Positions 13,701 through 19,970 of a stretch of 19,970 nt of DNA are shown here, piece by piece. The stretch comes from Burkholderiaceae bacterium (GTDB taxonomy: Bacteria > Pseudomonadota > Gammaproteobacteria > Burkholderiales > Burkholderiaceae_E), in NCBI GenBank assembly GCA_019428955.1, contig JAHYJF010000030.1:1-19970 (forward strand), given 5' to 3'. The stretch's first letter is position 1, and each line of letters begins with the position of its first letter. The position numbers were made by a program, and so were the translations under genes. A model generated the notes under the pieces. It saw only the letters and a program-made list of their open reading frames with translations, made no database searches and was not told where the DNA came from.

Positions 13701-13849
13701 GTGGTCTTGCCGCAGCCCGGTGGCCCCGACACCCAGGTAACCGGCACATCTGCGGCACGATCGAGCAGCGCGAAGATCCGCGCGCGCGGCACCACCCCCG
13801 AGATCGTCGGGCGCGTCGTCTTGGCAAGCGAGGCACGGCTCGGCTTCAT
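10775..13849 (-). CDS. STAND/MalT-like ATPase regulator with C-terminal SARP/BTAD-type DNA-binding domain
   Basis: This 1024-residue protein has an N-terminal AAA/STAND NTPase module. Walker A is GPPGCGKTT (42-50), Walker B is FVVVFDGLHEV (127-137), and RAILISRSDPP resembles the following sensor segment. A long helical, TPR-like region covers roughly residues 360-830. The C-terminus from about 850 has an OmpR/SARP-type winged helix (LLRLLIACEGEQISKEQVAD, SLTTTLHRLRKLLGD) followed by a BTAD-like helical end. MalT-type relatives bind ATP and an inducer, oligomerise and activate transcription; here DNA binding is SARP-like and not LuxR-like. The inducer and targets are unknown. It is divergent from feoB and upstream of the lipoprotein gene. 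Confidence 0.85.
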   Translation of the reverse strand: MKPSRASLAKTTRPTISGVVPRARIFALLDRAADVPVTWVSGPPGCGKTTAAASYLEHCGTTSLWYQLDDGDTDVATFFYYLRTAAEAFGEPASEALPPLTPEYHGGLALFTRRYFQSLYARLGTPFVVVFDGLHEVPASSELHEVMRLALRELPSGGRAILISRSDPPPALARLRASRALALLGWDDLRLTREETAALVTQGTPGREAAAGGDRDERWDATALDELHDKTQGWAAGLVLMLEQARTTGSIAAPPDPSTRELVFEYLAGELFEEADERTQSFLMRTAFLPQMSTDIAQAITGDADAEQILSELYRKNYFVTFRSARPAPVYQYHPMFREFLRARALATFSAEQRRRLQGSAATLLADAGDVEDAVALYRESRDWVRMARLIERHAPAMLEHGRGETLLRWVDELPLESQVKRPWTLYWAGASQVQTSPRKGRHLFELAYERFAARTPPDLIGSVLAASGAMDAILYELDDFALLDRWIGVLDGFRLLAADSTLLEVAARDYPGYATPALEARVACSMVFSLTLRQPQRHDIGAWIERAVGRAQASEDVNLKMFVELLSALSIMWAGAFPQAQALIATARAQSEAPDVTPFSRITLHNVEAMFHMLSAECELCRAAEQAGLALAAATGVGTWTVQLLVHGYGSALAADDLAAAAEIRAQLEPLAAGTGRLNQCLIHHFQAWEAALRNDMMLALQHEKRALTMAIEAGGPYFEVLCRLALAQILSTCGDERKCIAHLRRLRAIARDIDNKHLEFTCLLSFAQIALEHDRPRPALAALRAGLSLGRQHGYRNFLWWRPTAVARLAAYALEHGIEVDYVRNLVRSRGLAFEQAPLEIADWPWTFKVQTLGGFRLTRHGEAIGETGKAQRRPLDLLRLLIACEGEQISKEQVADALWPRIDGDSAQRSLTTTLHRLRKLLGDPAAVVLREGRLTLNRTLFWVDAWALEQACAELDAALQQRRQLAAGAPAEAIRARIRELYRGPFLAFELDAPWAIQLRERLQGLVERALGTDEKVSQK

Positions 13850-13951
13850 CGCGTCCTGGGGAAATGGATGATGAGGTCATTCTATGACGCCCTCGTCGGG
13901 TCGGGCTCATTGAAGTCCGAGGAGCGAGGCCGGTGCCGCAGCGCTGATCAC

Positions 13952-13987
13952 TTGACCAAGGATCTAAAGGGAATGATAATCGTTCGC
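13952..13987 (+). promoter_or_regulatory. feoB promoter overlapped by a Fur box
   Basis: TTGACC (13952-13957) and GATAAT (13975-13980) are 17 bases apart, each 5 of 6 to the sigma70 consensus. A 19-base Fur-box match occupies 13969-13987, with the core AATGATAATCGTT. By hand it matches 14 of 19 positions of the GATAATGATAATCATTATC consensus. It covers the -10, so iron-loaded Fur should block transcription. The predicted leader to the feoB ATG is about 120 bases. Confidence 0.75.
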
Positions 13988-14106
13988 AGTCAAGGCGGAT
14001 ACCCGACCAGAATCCCCGCCGCGCGACAATACGCGCTCATATCCGCGAGTCGAAACGAACTGGTTTCCATACACCTCACGCCTACTGAACCTCCCTTCGC
14101 ACGCCA

Positions 14107-16161
14107 ATGAAGCCCCCGTCGCACCAGCAGTCCGTGATGTTGCACACCCCGCTCTTTCGGGGCGAACGACGCCTGCGCATCGCCCTCGTGGGAATGCCTA
14201 ATGCCGGCAAGAGCACCCTGTTCAGGGCGGTATCCAGTGCCGCGCCGCGCAGCGGCGAGCTGGTCGGAGCGGGGCGGGCCTACGAAGAGTGCCGGGTGAA
14301 GATCGGCCTCGACGAGGCCAGCCTGATCGAACTGCCGAGTTTCGAGTCGCTCTCGCCGGTTTCCGAGCGCGACCTGCCGGCGCTGAAGTACCTGCTCTGG
14401 GGCAACGAACGACCCGACGTGTCGGGTCACGAACCGGGCGAGCCCCCGGCGCCGTTCCGTGCGCCCGACCTGATCATCCAGGTGGTCGACGCGACCAACC
14501 TGCGCAGCCACCTGGAATTGACGCTCGAGTTGACCGAGCTGGGCCGCCCGATGGTGATCGCGCTCAACATGATGGATCAGGCCTGGCGCAAGGGCGTCCA
14601 CGTCAACGTCAGCGCCCTGGCGCTGCGCCTGGGGGTGCCGGTGGTGCCGATGGCGGCGCTGATGGGCCAGGGCATCTCGGAGTTGTTTCGCACCGCCACC
14701 GAGGTGGCGCGCAGTGCCCGTTGCCCGTTGCCGCAGCCGCTGGCGGCCCACCTTGGGCGCAACCTCGAAGGATTGATGGCGGCACTCGGCAAGCCCGAAC
14801 TCACCGCTGCATTTCGCCTGCCTCCGCGCCTGCTGGTGATGCAGTACGCGGTGGGCGACCGCTATTTCTCCGACGAGCTTCAGGCTCACTTTCCGGGACT
14901 GATGCCGGATCTGGAGCGTTTGCGCGCCGCCGCCGAGAGCGGCCTGCCACGGCCGCTGGCCGAAGAAGTGCACGCCGATCGCCACCACCAGGCCGCCGTG
15001 CTCTACGAGGCTAGCGCGCGGCTCGGCCCGACCCACGAAGGCCGCGACTGGCGTTACTGGCTCGACGAATTGTTCCTCAATCCGAAGTGGGGACTGCTTG
15101 GCAGCCTGGCGGTGTTCGCAGCGGTGCTGTTCGTGGTCTTCGAGATCAGTACCTGGCTTGACAGTGTTACCGCCGCCCGCCTGATCGAGATGGTGTCCGC
15201 CTGGCAGCCCGAGACCCTCACAGCAGTGGTCGCGCGTGCGGTCGCCGACGGGCTCATCGGGCTGGTCGGCATCGTCATTCCCTACATGATTCCGCTGGTG
15301 TTGCTGCTGGTGGTGCTCGAGGAAACGGGCGTGATGCACCGGATAGCTTTTGTGCTCGACCGCGCGTTCCACCGCATCGGCCTGCACGGCGGCATAGCGG
15401 TGCCGTTCCTGCTCGGCCTGGGCTGCAACGTGCCCGCCATTGCCGCGGCTTCGCGAGTATCCGCGGGCCGCGAGCGCGTGATCGCCTCGGTACTGATCAC
15501 CTTCGTCCCCTGTTCAGCGCGCTCGGCGATCATCCTCGCACTGGCCGGGAAGTATCTCGGTGGTTTCGGGGTGTTCGCGATCTTCGCGATGACCTTGCTG
15601 GTGATCGCGGTGATGGGCACCGTCATGGCGCGGCGCAATCCCGAACTCGGTCCGGGGCAGGTGCAGGAGATCCCGCCCTATGCGCTGCCGCGACTGCGGA
15701 CCATCGGGCTGGAAACGTGGGATCGCACCCGTGACGTGCTGACCATCGTCACGCCGCTCCTGATCGGCGGCAGCGTGGTGCTCGCGCTGCTGGGCCACTT
15801 CGGCGCCGATGCCGTGATCAACGCCGCTCTTACTCCGATCACCAGCTGGTGGCTGGGGTTGCCGCTGGTGCTGGGGGTGCCGATCCTCTTCGGGGTGTTG
15901 CGCAAGGAACTCTCGCTGCTGATGATCTACCAGGCGCTGGGCACCTTCGACGTCGGCGCAGTGCTCAATGTCGTGCAGATCGCGACCTTCCTGCTGTTCC
16001 TGACCTTCTATGTCCCCTGCGTGTCGACTTTCGCGGTGATGCTGCGCACCATCGGGCGGCGCGAGGCGCTGGCCTCGGTGGCGATCTCGGTGGGAGTCGC
16101 ACTGCTGGTGAGCGGCGCCGTCCGGCTCCTGCTGGAGGTGGGACGCACGGTCGTCGGCTGA
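14107..16161 (+). CDS. feoB: Ferrous iron transporter FeoB, variant G domain
   Basis: FeoB takes up Fe(II) across the inner membrane and has an N-terminal GTPase domain. The 684-residue protein has the G1 loop GMPNAGKST (29-37) and the G4 motif NMMD (154-157). After a helical linker there is a polytopic domain with FeoB gate motifs: LLGLGCNVPAIAA (Cys440), VPCSARSAI (Cys469) and YVPCVSTFAV near the C-terminus. Two motifs are altered. The usual NWPGxTVE G2 region is replaced by GELVGAGRAYEECRVKIG, and the G3 DLPGxYSL reads ELPSFESL. It is shorter than the common ~770-residue form, and no feoA accompanies it. The upstream Fur box supports an iron role. The start ATG lacks a clear ribosome site; an ATG at 14137 is an alternative. 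Confidence 0.88.
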   Translation: MKPPSHQQSVMLHTPLFRGERRLRIALVGMPNAGKSTLFRAVSSAAPRSGELVGAGRAYEECRVKIGLDEASLIELPSFESLSPVSERDLPALKYLLWGNERPDVSGHEPGEPPAPFRAPDLIIQVVDATNLRSHLELTLELTELGRPMVIALNMMDQAWRKGVHVNVSALALRLGVPVVPMAALMGQGISELFRTATEVARSARCPLPQPLAAHLGRNLEGLMAALGKPELTAAFRLPPRLLVMQYAVGDRYFSDELQAHFPGLMPDLERLRAAAESGLPRPLAEEVHADRHHQAAVLYEASARLGPTHEGRDWRYWLDELFLNPKWGLLGSLAVFAAVLFVVFEISTWLDSVTAARLIEMVSAWQPETLTAVVARAVADGLIGLVGIVIPYMIPLVLLLVVLEETGVMHRIAFVLDRAFHRIGLHGGIAVPFLLGLGCNVPAIAAASRVSAGRERVIASVLITFVPCSARSAIILALAGKYLGGFGVFAIFAMTLLVIAVMGTVMARRNPELGPGQVQEIPPYALPRLRTIGLETWDRTRDVLTIVTPLLIGGSVVLALLGHFGADAVINAALTPITSWWLGLPLVLGVPILFGVLRKELSLLMIYQALGTFDVGAVLNVVQIATFLLFLTFYVPCVSTFAVMLRTIGRREALASVAISVGVALLVSGAVRLLLEVGRTVVG

Positions 16162-16222
16162 GCGCGGGCCCAACTGGCGCATCGTGCCACACCGTCTTGT
16201 ACTCGGATCACGCGAATGCTGC

Positions 16223-18934
16223 TCAGGTCCGACGATGGCGCATCAGCTTGTGTGCCTCCATGGCCACGAGCACCGTCATCGCGACCAATAGCATTTCCAT
16301 CCAATGGGCGGCCGATATCGGCTGCACGCCGAGCACCTCGCGCAGGCCGGGCGTGTACATGGCCGCGATGTGTATGAGCTGGGCGGCGAGCGCGCCGAAC
16401 AGCAGCAGCTTGTTGCGCAGCAGGTTGTGCCGGAACACCGACAGGGTCTCGGAACGGCTGTTCAACGCCTGTACGTTCTCGAACAGCACCATCAACAGCA
16501 GCGTGCCGTTGCGCGCTTCGGCGACGCTGTAGCCCCGCGCCAGCATCCCCTGGTAGGCCGCGAAGGCCAGCCCCCCGACGACGAGCGCCGAAATGAGCAC
16601 GCGCTCGATCATGATGCGGTTGAAGATCCTCTCCTGCGGCGGCCGCGGAGGCTTGTCGAGCTCGTTGCCTTCGGCCGGCTCGAACGCAAGTGCCACGTCC
16701 TGAATGCCATTGGTGACGAGGTTGAGCCAGAGCAGTTGCACAGCCAGCAGAGGCAGCGGAACGCCTGCGGCGAGCGCCAGGGCGAAGAGGACAATCTCCG
16801 CTGAGGCGGTGGAGATAAGCAGGAAGATCACCTTGCGCACGTTACCGTAGGCGATGCGGCCTTCCTCGATGCCGGCGACGATCGACGCGAAGTTGTCGTC
16901 GGTGGCTATGAGACCGGCCGTTTCGCGCGCGACGTCGGTACCGGCCAGGCCCATCGCCACGCCCACCTGTGCGGCACGCAGCGCCGGTGCGTCATTGACG
17001 CCGTCGCCGGTGACGGCAACGTAGTGCCCCTGGCGCTGCAGTGACTCGACGATTGCGAGTTTCTGGTGTGGCTCGATGCGCGCGAACACACGCCGCTGGC
17101 GACACAGCATGTCGAAGACCTGCTGGTCGTCGCGCGCCGCGTCGGCGAGTTCGGTGCCCGTGACGACTTGAGCGGCCTCCATGGCGATGCCGACATCGCG
17201 GGCCACCGCGAGCGCCGTGGCCGGATGATCGCCGGTGATCACCGCCACTGTGATGCCGGCTCGAACGCAGGCCGCGACCGCGCCAGGCGCTTCTGGGCGC
17301 GGAGGATCCGACATCGCGACCAGACCAAGTAGTGTCAGCCCACGCAGATGATCGCGCGAGAACGACGAGCCGGGGGCGGGCGACACGCGGCCTTCGGCGA
17401 GGGCGAGCACGCGATAGCCGGCCGCCGCCAGCAATTCCGCCTGGCTGCAAATCCCATCGGCGGTCAGCGCCACGTCGCCCTCCGGGCAGGCCATGCGCTG
17501 GCACATCGGCAATAAGGTTTCGAGCGCCCCCTTGACCGAGGCGCGGCTGCCATCGGCATGCCGGTTGAGGCTGGCGGCAAAGCGCGCGTCGGACTCGTAG
17601 GGGATCAAGTCGATCTCGGGGAGCTGTTCGCGGGCTAACGACTGGGTGACGCCGGCCTTGTGCGCGAACACCAAAAGGGCCAGATCGACCGCGTCGCCGG
17701 CGCCGGCCCAAGTGCCATCCTCCTTCCACAGGCTGGCCTCGTTGGCGAGTACCGCGACTTGCGCCATGCGCTCGAGCAGGCGTTCGTGCTCATGGCGCGA
17801 TGCGCCCTGCGGCAGCACGAAGGTGCCTTCGGGCGCCAGGCCTTCGCCCGTGACCTCCCATGCCGGCTGATCGACGAACTGAACCCGGCGCACCGTGAGC
17901 TGGTTAACCGTGAGGGTGCCGGTCTTGTCCGAGGCGAGGTAGGTGCACGACCCGAGCGACTCTACCGCAACCAGCCGGCGCACGACCACGTTGCGTCGCG
18001 CCATGCGCTGCATGCCGACGGCCAGCGCAACCGTCAACGCCACCGGCAGCCCCTCGGGGATGGCGGACACGGCCAGGGCAACGGCGAGCAGGAAGATCTC
18101 GGCCAGCGGCGCGCCGCGGGCAAGCTCCAGCGCGGCGACCACCAACGCAGCGATGCCGACCGCGATGGCGATGATCTGCGTAAAACGCTCCATGCGAATC
18201 ATTAGCGGAGCCTTGACCGCCTGCTTTCCGAGTACCGAGGCGGCGATGCGTCCCAGCTCGGTGCGCGGGCCGGTTGCCACTACCAGCCCGCGGCCGCGAC
18301 CGCTGGTTATCATCGTGCCCGCGAAGGCCATGTTGATGCGGTCCCCCAGCGCACTGTCGGCAGCGACTTCGGCGAGTGCCGATTTGTCGACCGTGATCGA
18401 CTCGCCGGTGAGCAGCGACTCGTCGACGCTGAGATTGTGCTCTTCGAGCAGCCGCAGGTCGGCGGGGATCTTGGTGCCGGAGTCGATCAGCACGACATCA
18501 CCCGGTACAATTTCCTCGGATGCGATCTCGCGCGCGTCCCCGTCGCGCAGCACGCGCGAGTGGGCGGTGACCAACTGTCGCAGTGCCTGCGCCGAGCGCT
18601 CGGCGGCGTATTCCTGGAAGGCGCCGACCACGGCATTGATCAGCAGCACCGCGAAGATGAAGCCGGCGTCGGTCCACTCACGCAGCAGGGCTGACACCAG
18701 CGCTGCCGCCAACAGCACGTAGATCAGCGGGCTCTTGAACTGCTGGATGAACATCGCCACAGCAGTGGGCGGCTTGCCGCTCGGGAGGGCATTGCGCCCG
18801 AAAGTCTCCAGCCGTGACTCAGCCTCGATCTGACGCAGCCCGTGGGGTGTTGTCGCGAGCGCAGTCAGCAACTCGTCGGTGTCGCGCACATGGGGGGCGA
18901 CGACATGCTCAGTCTCTGCTCGACCCGCGTTCAT
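16223..18934 (-). CDS. P2-type cation-transporting ATPase (substrate uncertain)
   Basis: The 903-residue protein has the full P-type ATPase set. There is an N-terminal cation_ATPase_N region, the actuator motif TGES (176-179) and PEGLP in M4 (293-297). The phosphorylation site DKTGTLT has Asp336, and the hinge TGDGVNDAP is at 642-650. The layout is that of Ca2+-type (SERCA/PMR1-like) pumps. The M6 ligand segment reads NLVTNGIQDVALAFE (738-752), where Ca2+ pumps have NLVTDGxPAxAL. The key Asp is Asn742 and Pro-Ala is replaced by Gln-Asp, so Ca2+ cannot be assumed. It converges on feoB (61-base gap) and follows the AsmA gene by 83 bases on the same strand. Confidence 0.9.
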   Translation of the reverse strand: MNAGRAETEHVVAPHVRDTDELLTALATTPHGLRQIEAESRLETFGRNALPSGKPPTAVAMFIQQFKSPLIYVLLAAALVSALLREWTDAGFIFAVLLINAVVGAFQEYAAERSAQALRQLVTAHSRVLRDGDAREIASEEIVPGDVVLIDSGTKIPADLRLLEEHNLSVDESLLTGESITVDKSALAEVAADSALGDRINMAFAGTMITSGRGRGLVVATGPRTELGRIAASVLGKQAVKAPLMIRMERFTQIIAIAVGIAALVVAALELARGAPLAEIFLLAVALAVSAIPEGLPVALTVALAVGMQRMARRNVVVRRLVAVESLGSCTYLASDKTGTLTVNQLTVRRVQFVDQPAWEVTGEGLAPEGTFVLPQGASRHEHERLLERMAQVAVLANEASLWKEDGTWAGAGDAVDLALLVFAHKAGVTQSLAREQLPEIDLIPYESDARFAASLNRHADGSRASVKGALETLLPMCQRMACPEGDVALTADGICSQAELLAAAGYRVLALAEGRVSPAPGSSFSRDHLRGLTLLGLVAMSDPPRPEAPGAVAACVRAGITVAVITGDHPATALAVARDVGIAMEAAQVVTGTELADAARDDQQVFDMLCRQRRVFARIEPHQKLAIVESLQRQGHYVAVTGDGVNDAPALRAAQVGVAMGLAGTDVARETAGLIATDDNFASIVAGIEEGRIAYGNVRKVIFLLISTASAEIVLFALALAAGVPLPLLAVQLLWLNLVTNGIQDVALAFEPAEGNELDKPPRPPQERIFNRIMIERVLISALVVGGLAFAAYQGMLARGYSVAEARNGTLLLMVLFENVQALNSRSETLSVFRHNLLRNKLLLFGALAAQLIHIAAMYTPGLREVLGVQPISAAHWMEMLLVAMTVLVAMEAHKLMRHRRT

Positions 18935-19017
18935 GCGTACAATGGTACAACTGCGAGATCAGTCCTGTTTGAAGCGCGCCGCCTGATCGCCTTGATCCGG
19001 CTGGTTAGCGCTCGCAA

Positions 19018-19970
19018 CTAGCGCCCGAGCAGCCCCTTGATCAGATCGGCGGGGTTCTTCGCCGGGGCTGGCTTGTCGCCGGTGCCATTGCCCGGTTTGC
19101 CGATGCCCAGCTGCTGCTCGATGCTGCTGCGCAGCCTCTGCCTGGCGGTATCGGCGAGCGCCCCGGAGAGGTCGGGTCGATACGACAGCTTGTCGAACGT
19201 TCCGCTAATGCGCACCGGGACGGTGACGCCGCGCAGGCTCGCGAGGTCGCTGCCGCCCTGGCCGGCGAGCGTCCCGACGATGGTGGTCTTGAGCAGGTAG
19301 TCGATCGAGCCGGCGCCGATGTCGACCGTGCCGGAGCCGCCGACCCGCAGCAGCGGGGACTTCAGGCTCAGGTCGTCGTTGCGGGCGACACCGTTGGTGA
19401 TCACCATGCTGGCGTCCAGCGCGCTGAAGTCGGTCTGCTCGGCGGGGCTGCCTGACAGCGCCGCGGTTCCCGAAGAGCCAACAGCCGCCTTCGCCGTGCG
19501 GATCGCCTGCGCCAGATTGAAGCCCTTGATGGCGCCGTCGCGCAGCGCCAACGACGCCGTGCCGCCGAGCCCACGCCGCAGAGCCGCGACCGAGTTGCCG
19601 CCGCTCGAGAGCGCGAAGCGCACATTGCCGCGTCCGGACAGGAGCTTGCTCTGGGCCAGGTCGTGCAGCAGCGGCCCGACATCGATGTTGGTCAGCACCC
19701 CGTTGGCCGCCATTGCCCCGGTGGCGGCATCGGCGCGGGCGTTGGCCTGCACGGTGCCACCGTAGAGTGCCGCGCGCAGCGGCTCGATCTCCAGCTTGCC
19801 GCCGCTCGCGCGCAATCCCAGATTGAGGCCGGTGACCGTGACCCCTCGGGAGCGCAGCGTGCCAGCCTGCAACTTGAAATTTCCCGTGAGTCCGGCGAGC
19901 GCGCGCAGGTCGATCGGAGTATCGGCGGGGGCCTTGTCGGACGTGGTCGCGCTTTGGGCGGGGAAGTAGC
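19018..19970 (-). CDS. AsmA-family protein, C-terminal part (partial)
   Basis: The frame is open to the right edge, so the start lies outside the window; about 317 codons are visible. The sequence shows the AsmA C-terminal domain with repetitive beta strands: LRASGGKLEIEPLRAALYGG, LTNIDVGPLLHDLAQSKLLS, GRGNVRFALSSGGNS, LGGTASLALRDGAIKGFNLA, LLRVGGSGTVDIGAGSIDYL and VPVRISGTFDKLSYRPDL. A Lys/Pro-rich tail ends in LIKGLLGR. AsmA-like proteins are anchored in the inner membrane and span the periplasm, with roles in lipid transport and envelope integrity. The N-terminal anchor is not visible here. It lies upstream of the P-type ATPase on the same strand. Confidence 0.9.
   Translation of the reverse strand, partial: YFPAQSATTSDKAPADTPIDLRALAGLTGNFKLQAGTLRSRGVTVTGLNLGLRASGGKLEIEPLRAALYGGTVQANARADAATGAMAANGVLTNIDVGPLLHDLAQSKLLSGRGNVRFALSSGGNSVAALRRGLGGTASLALRDGAIKGFNLAQAIRTAKAAVGSSGTAALSGSPAEQTDFSALDASMVITNGVARNDDLSLKSPLLRVGGSGTVDIGAGSIDYLLKTTIVGTLAGQGGSDLASLRGVTVPVRISGTFDKLSYRPDLSGALADTARQRLRSSIEQQLGIGKPGNGTGDKPAPAKNPADLIKGLLGR

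Noticed and set aside
13990..15387. A 465-codon minus-strand open frame opposite feoB
   Set aside because: It mirrors the FeoB coding frame, is rich in His/Gln/Arg, and would run through the feoB promoter and Fur box; shadow of feoB.

Overview
The window is a high-GC proteobacterial chromosomal segment. The thiS/thiG/trmB cluster, the tRNA-Gly(CCC), GlxR, FeoB, the P2-type ATPase and an AsmA protein together suggest a betaproteobacterium. That placement is inferred from gene content and protein character only; no search was run.

Left part (1-6636), mostly housekeeping. A small ParE/RelE-type toxin-antitoxin (TA) remnant (1-349) converges on a minus-strand cluster. Read in transcription order, the cluster is an L-2-hydroxyglutarate oxidase-like flavoprotein, thiS, an OsmC-like peroxidase, thiG and trmB. 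ThiS and ThiG make the thiazole half of thiamine; the OsmC gene sits between them. A tRNA-Gly(CCC) gene lies divergently next to the flavoprotein. It is followed on the plus strand by a glycosyltransferase and an FkbM methyltransferase (stop and start codons abut), then glxR (tartronate semialdehyde reductase).

Middle part (6637-9995), an accessory zone rich in gene debris. It holds the C-terminal stub of a ManC-type mannose-1-phosphate guanylyltransferase, then an intact TumE/TumA-like TA pair. Next comes a wrecked HigA antitoxin (N- and C-terminal ends kept, middle deleted, frameshifted), then an intact HigB/HigA pair. Last is a collapsed polyamine-type ABC transporter operon on the minus strand, whose ATPase, binding protein, two permeases and an agmatinase-like ureohydrolase survive as joined fragments. 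Both intact TA operons have a sigma70-like promoter overlapping an inverted repeat, placed so that transcription would start at or next to the toxin GTG codon. This suggests leaderless toxin mRNAs. No transposase, integrase or CRISPR was seen.

Right part (9996-19970). A small lipoprotein lies downstream of a 1024-residue STAND/MalT-like regulator with a C-terminal SARP/BTAD-type DNA-binding region. Divergent from the regulator is feoB, whose promoter (TTGACC-N17-GATAAT) is overlapped by a good Fur box. This FeoB has lost the usual G2 and G3 sequences of its GTPase domain, and no feoA is visible. A P2-type cation ATPase with altered M6 ligand residues converges on feoB. An AsmA-family protein, cut by the window edge, lies upstream of the ATPase on the same strand.

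The best candidates for new biology are the paired leaderless-looking TA operons in a TA graveyard, the largely in-frame collapse of the polyamine operon, and the FeoB variant with degenerate G motifs under Fur control.
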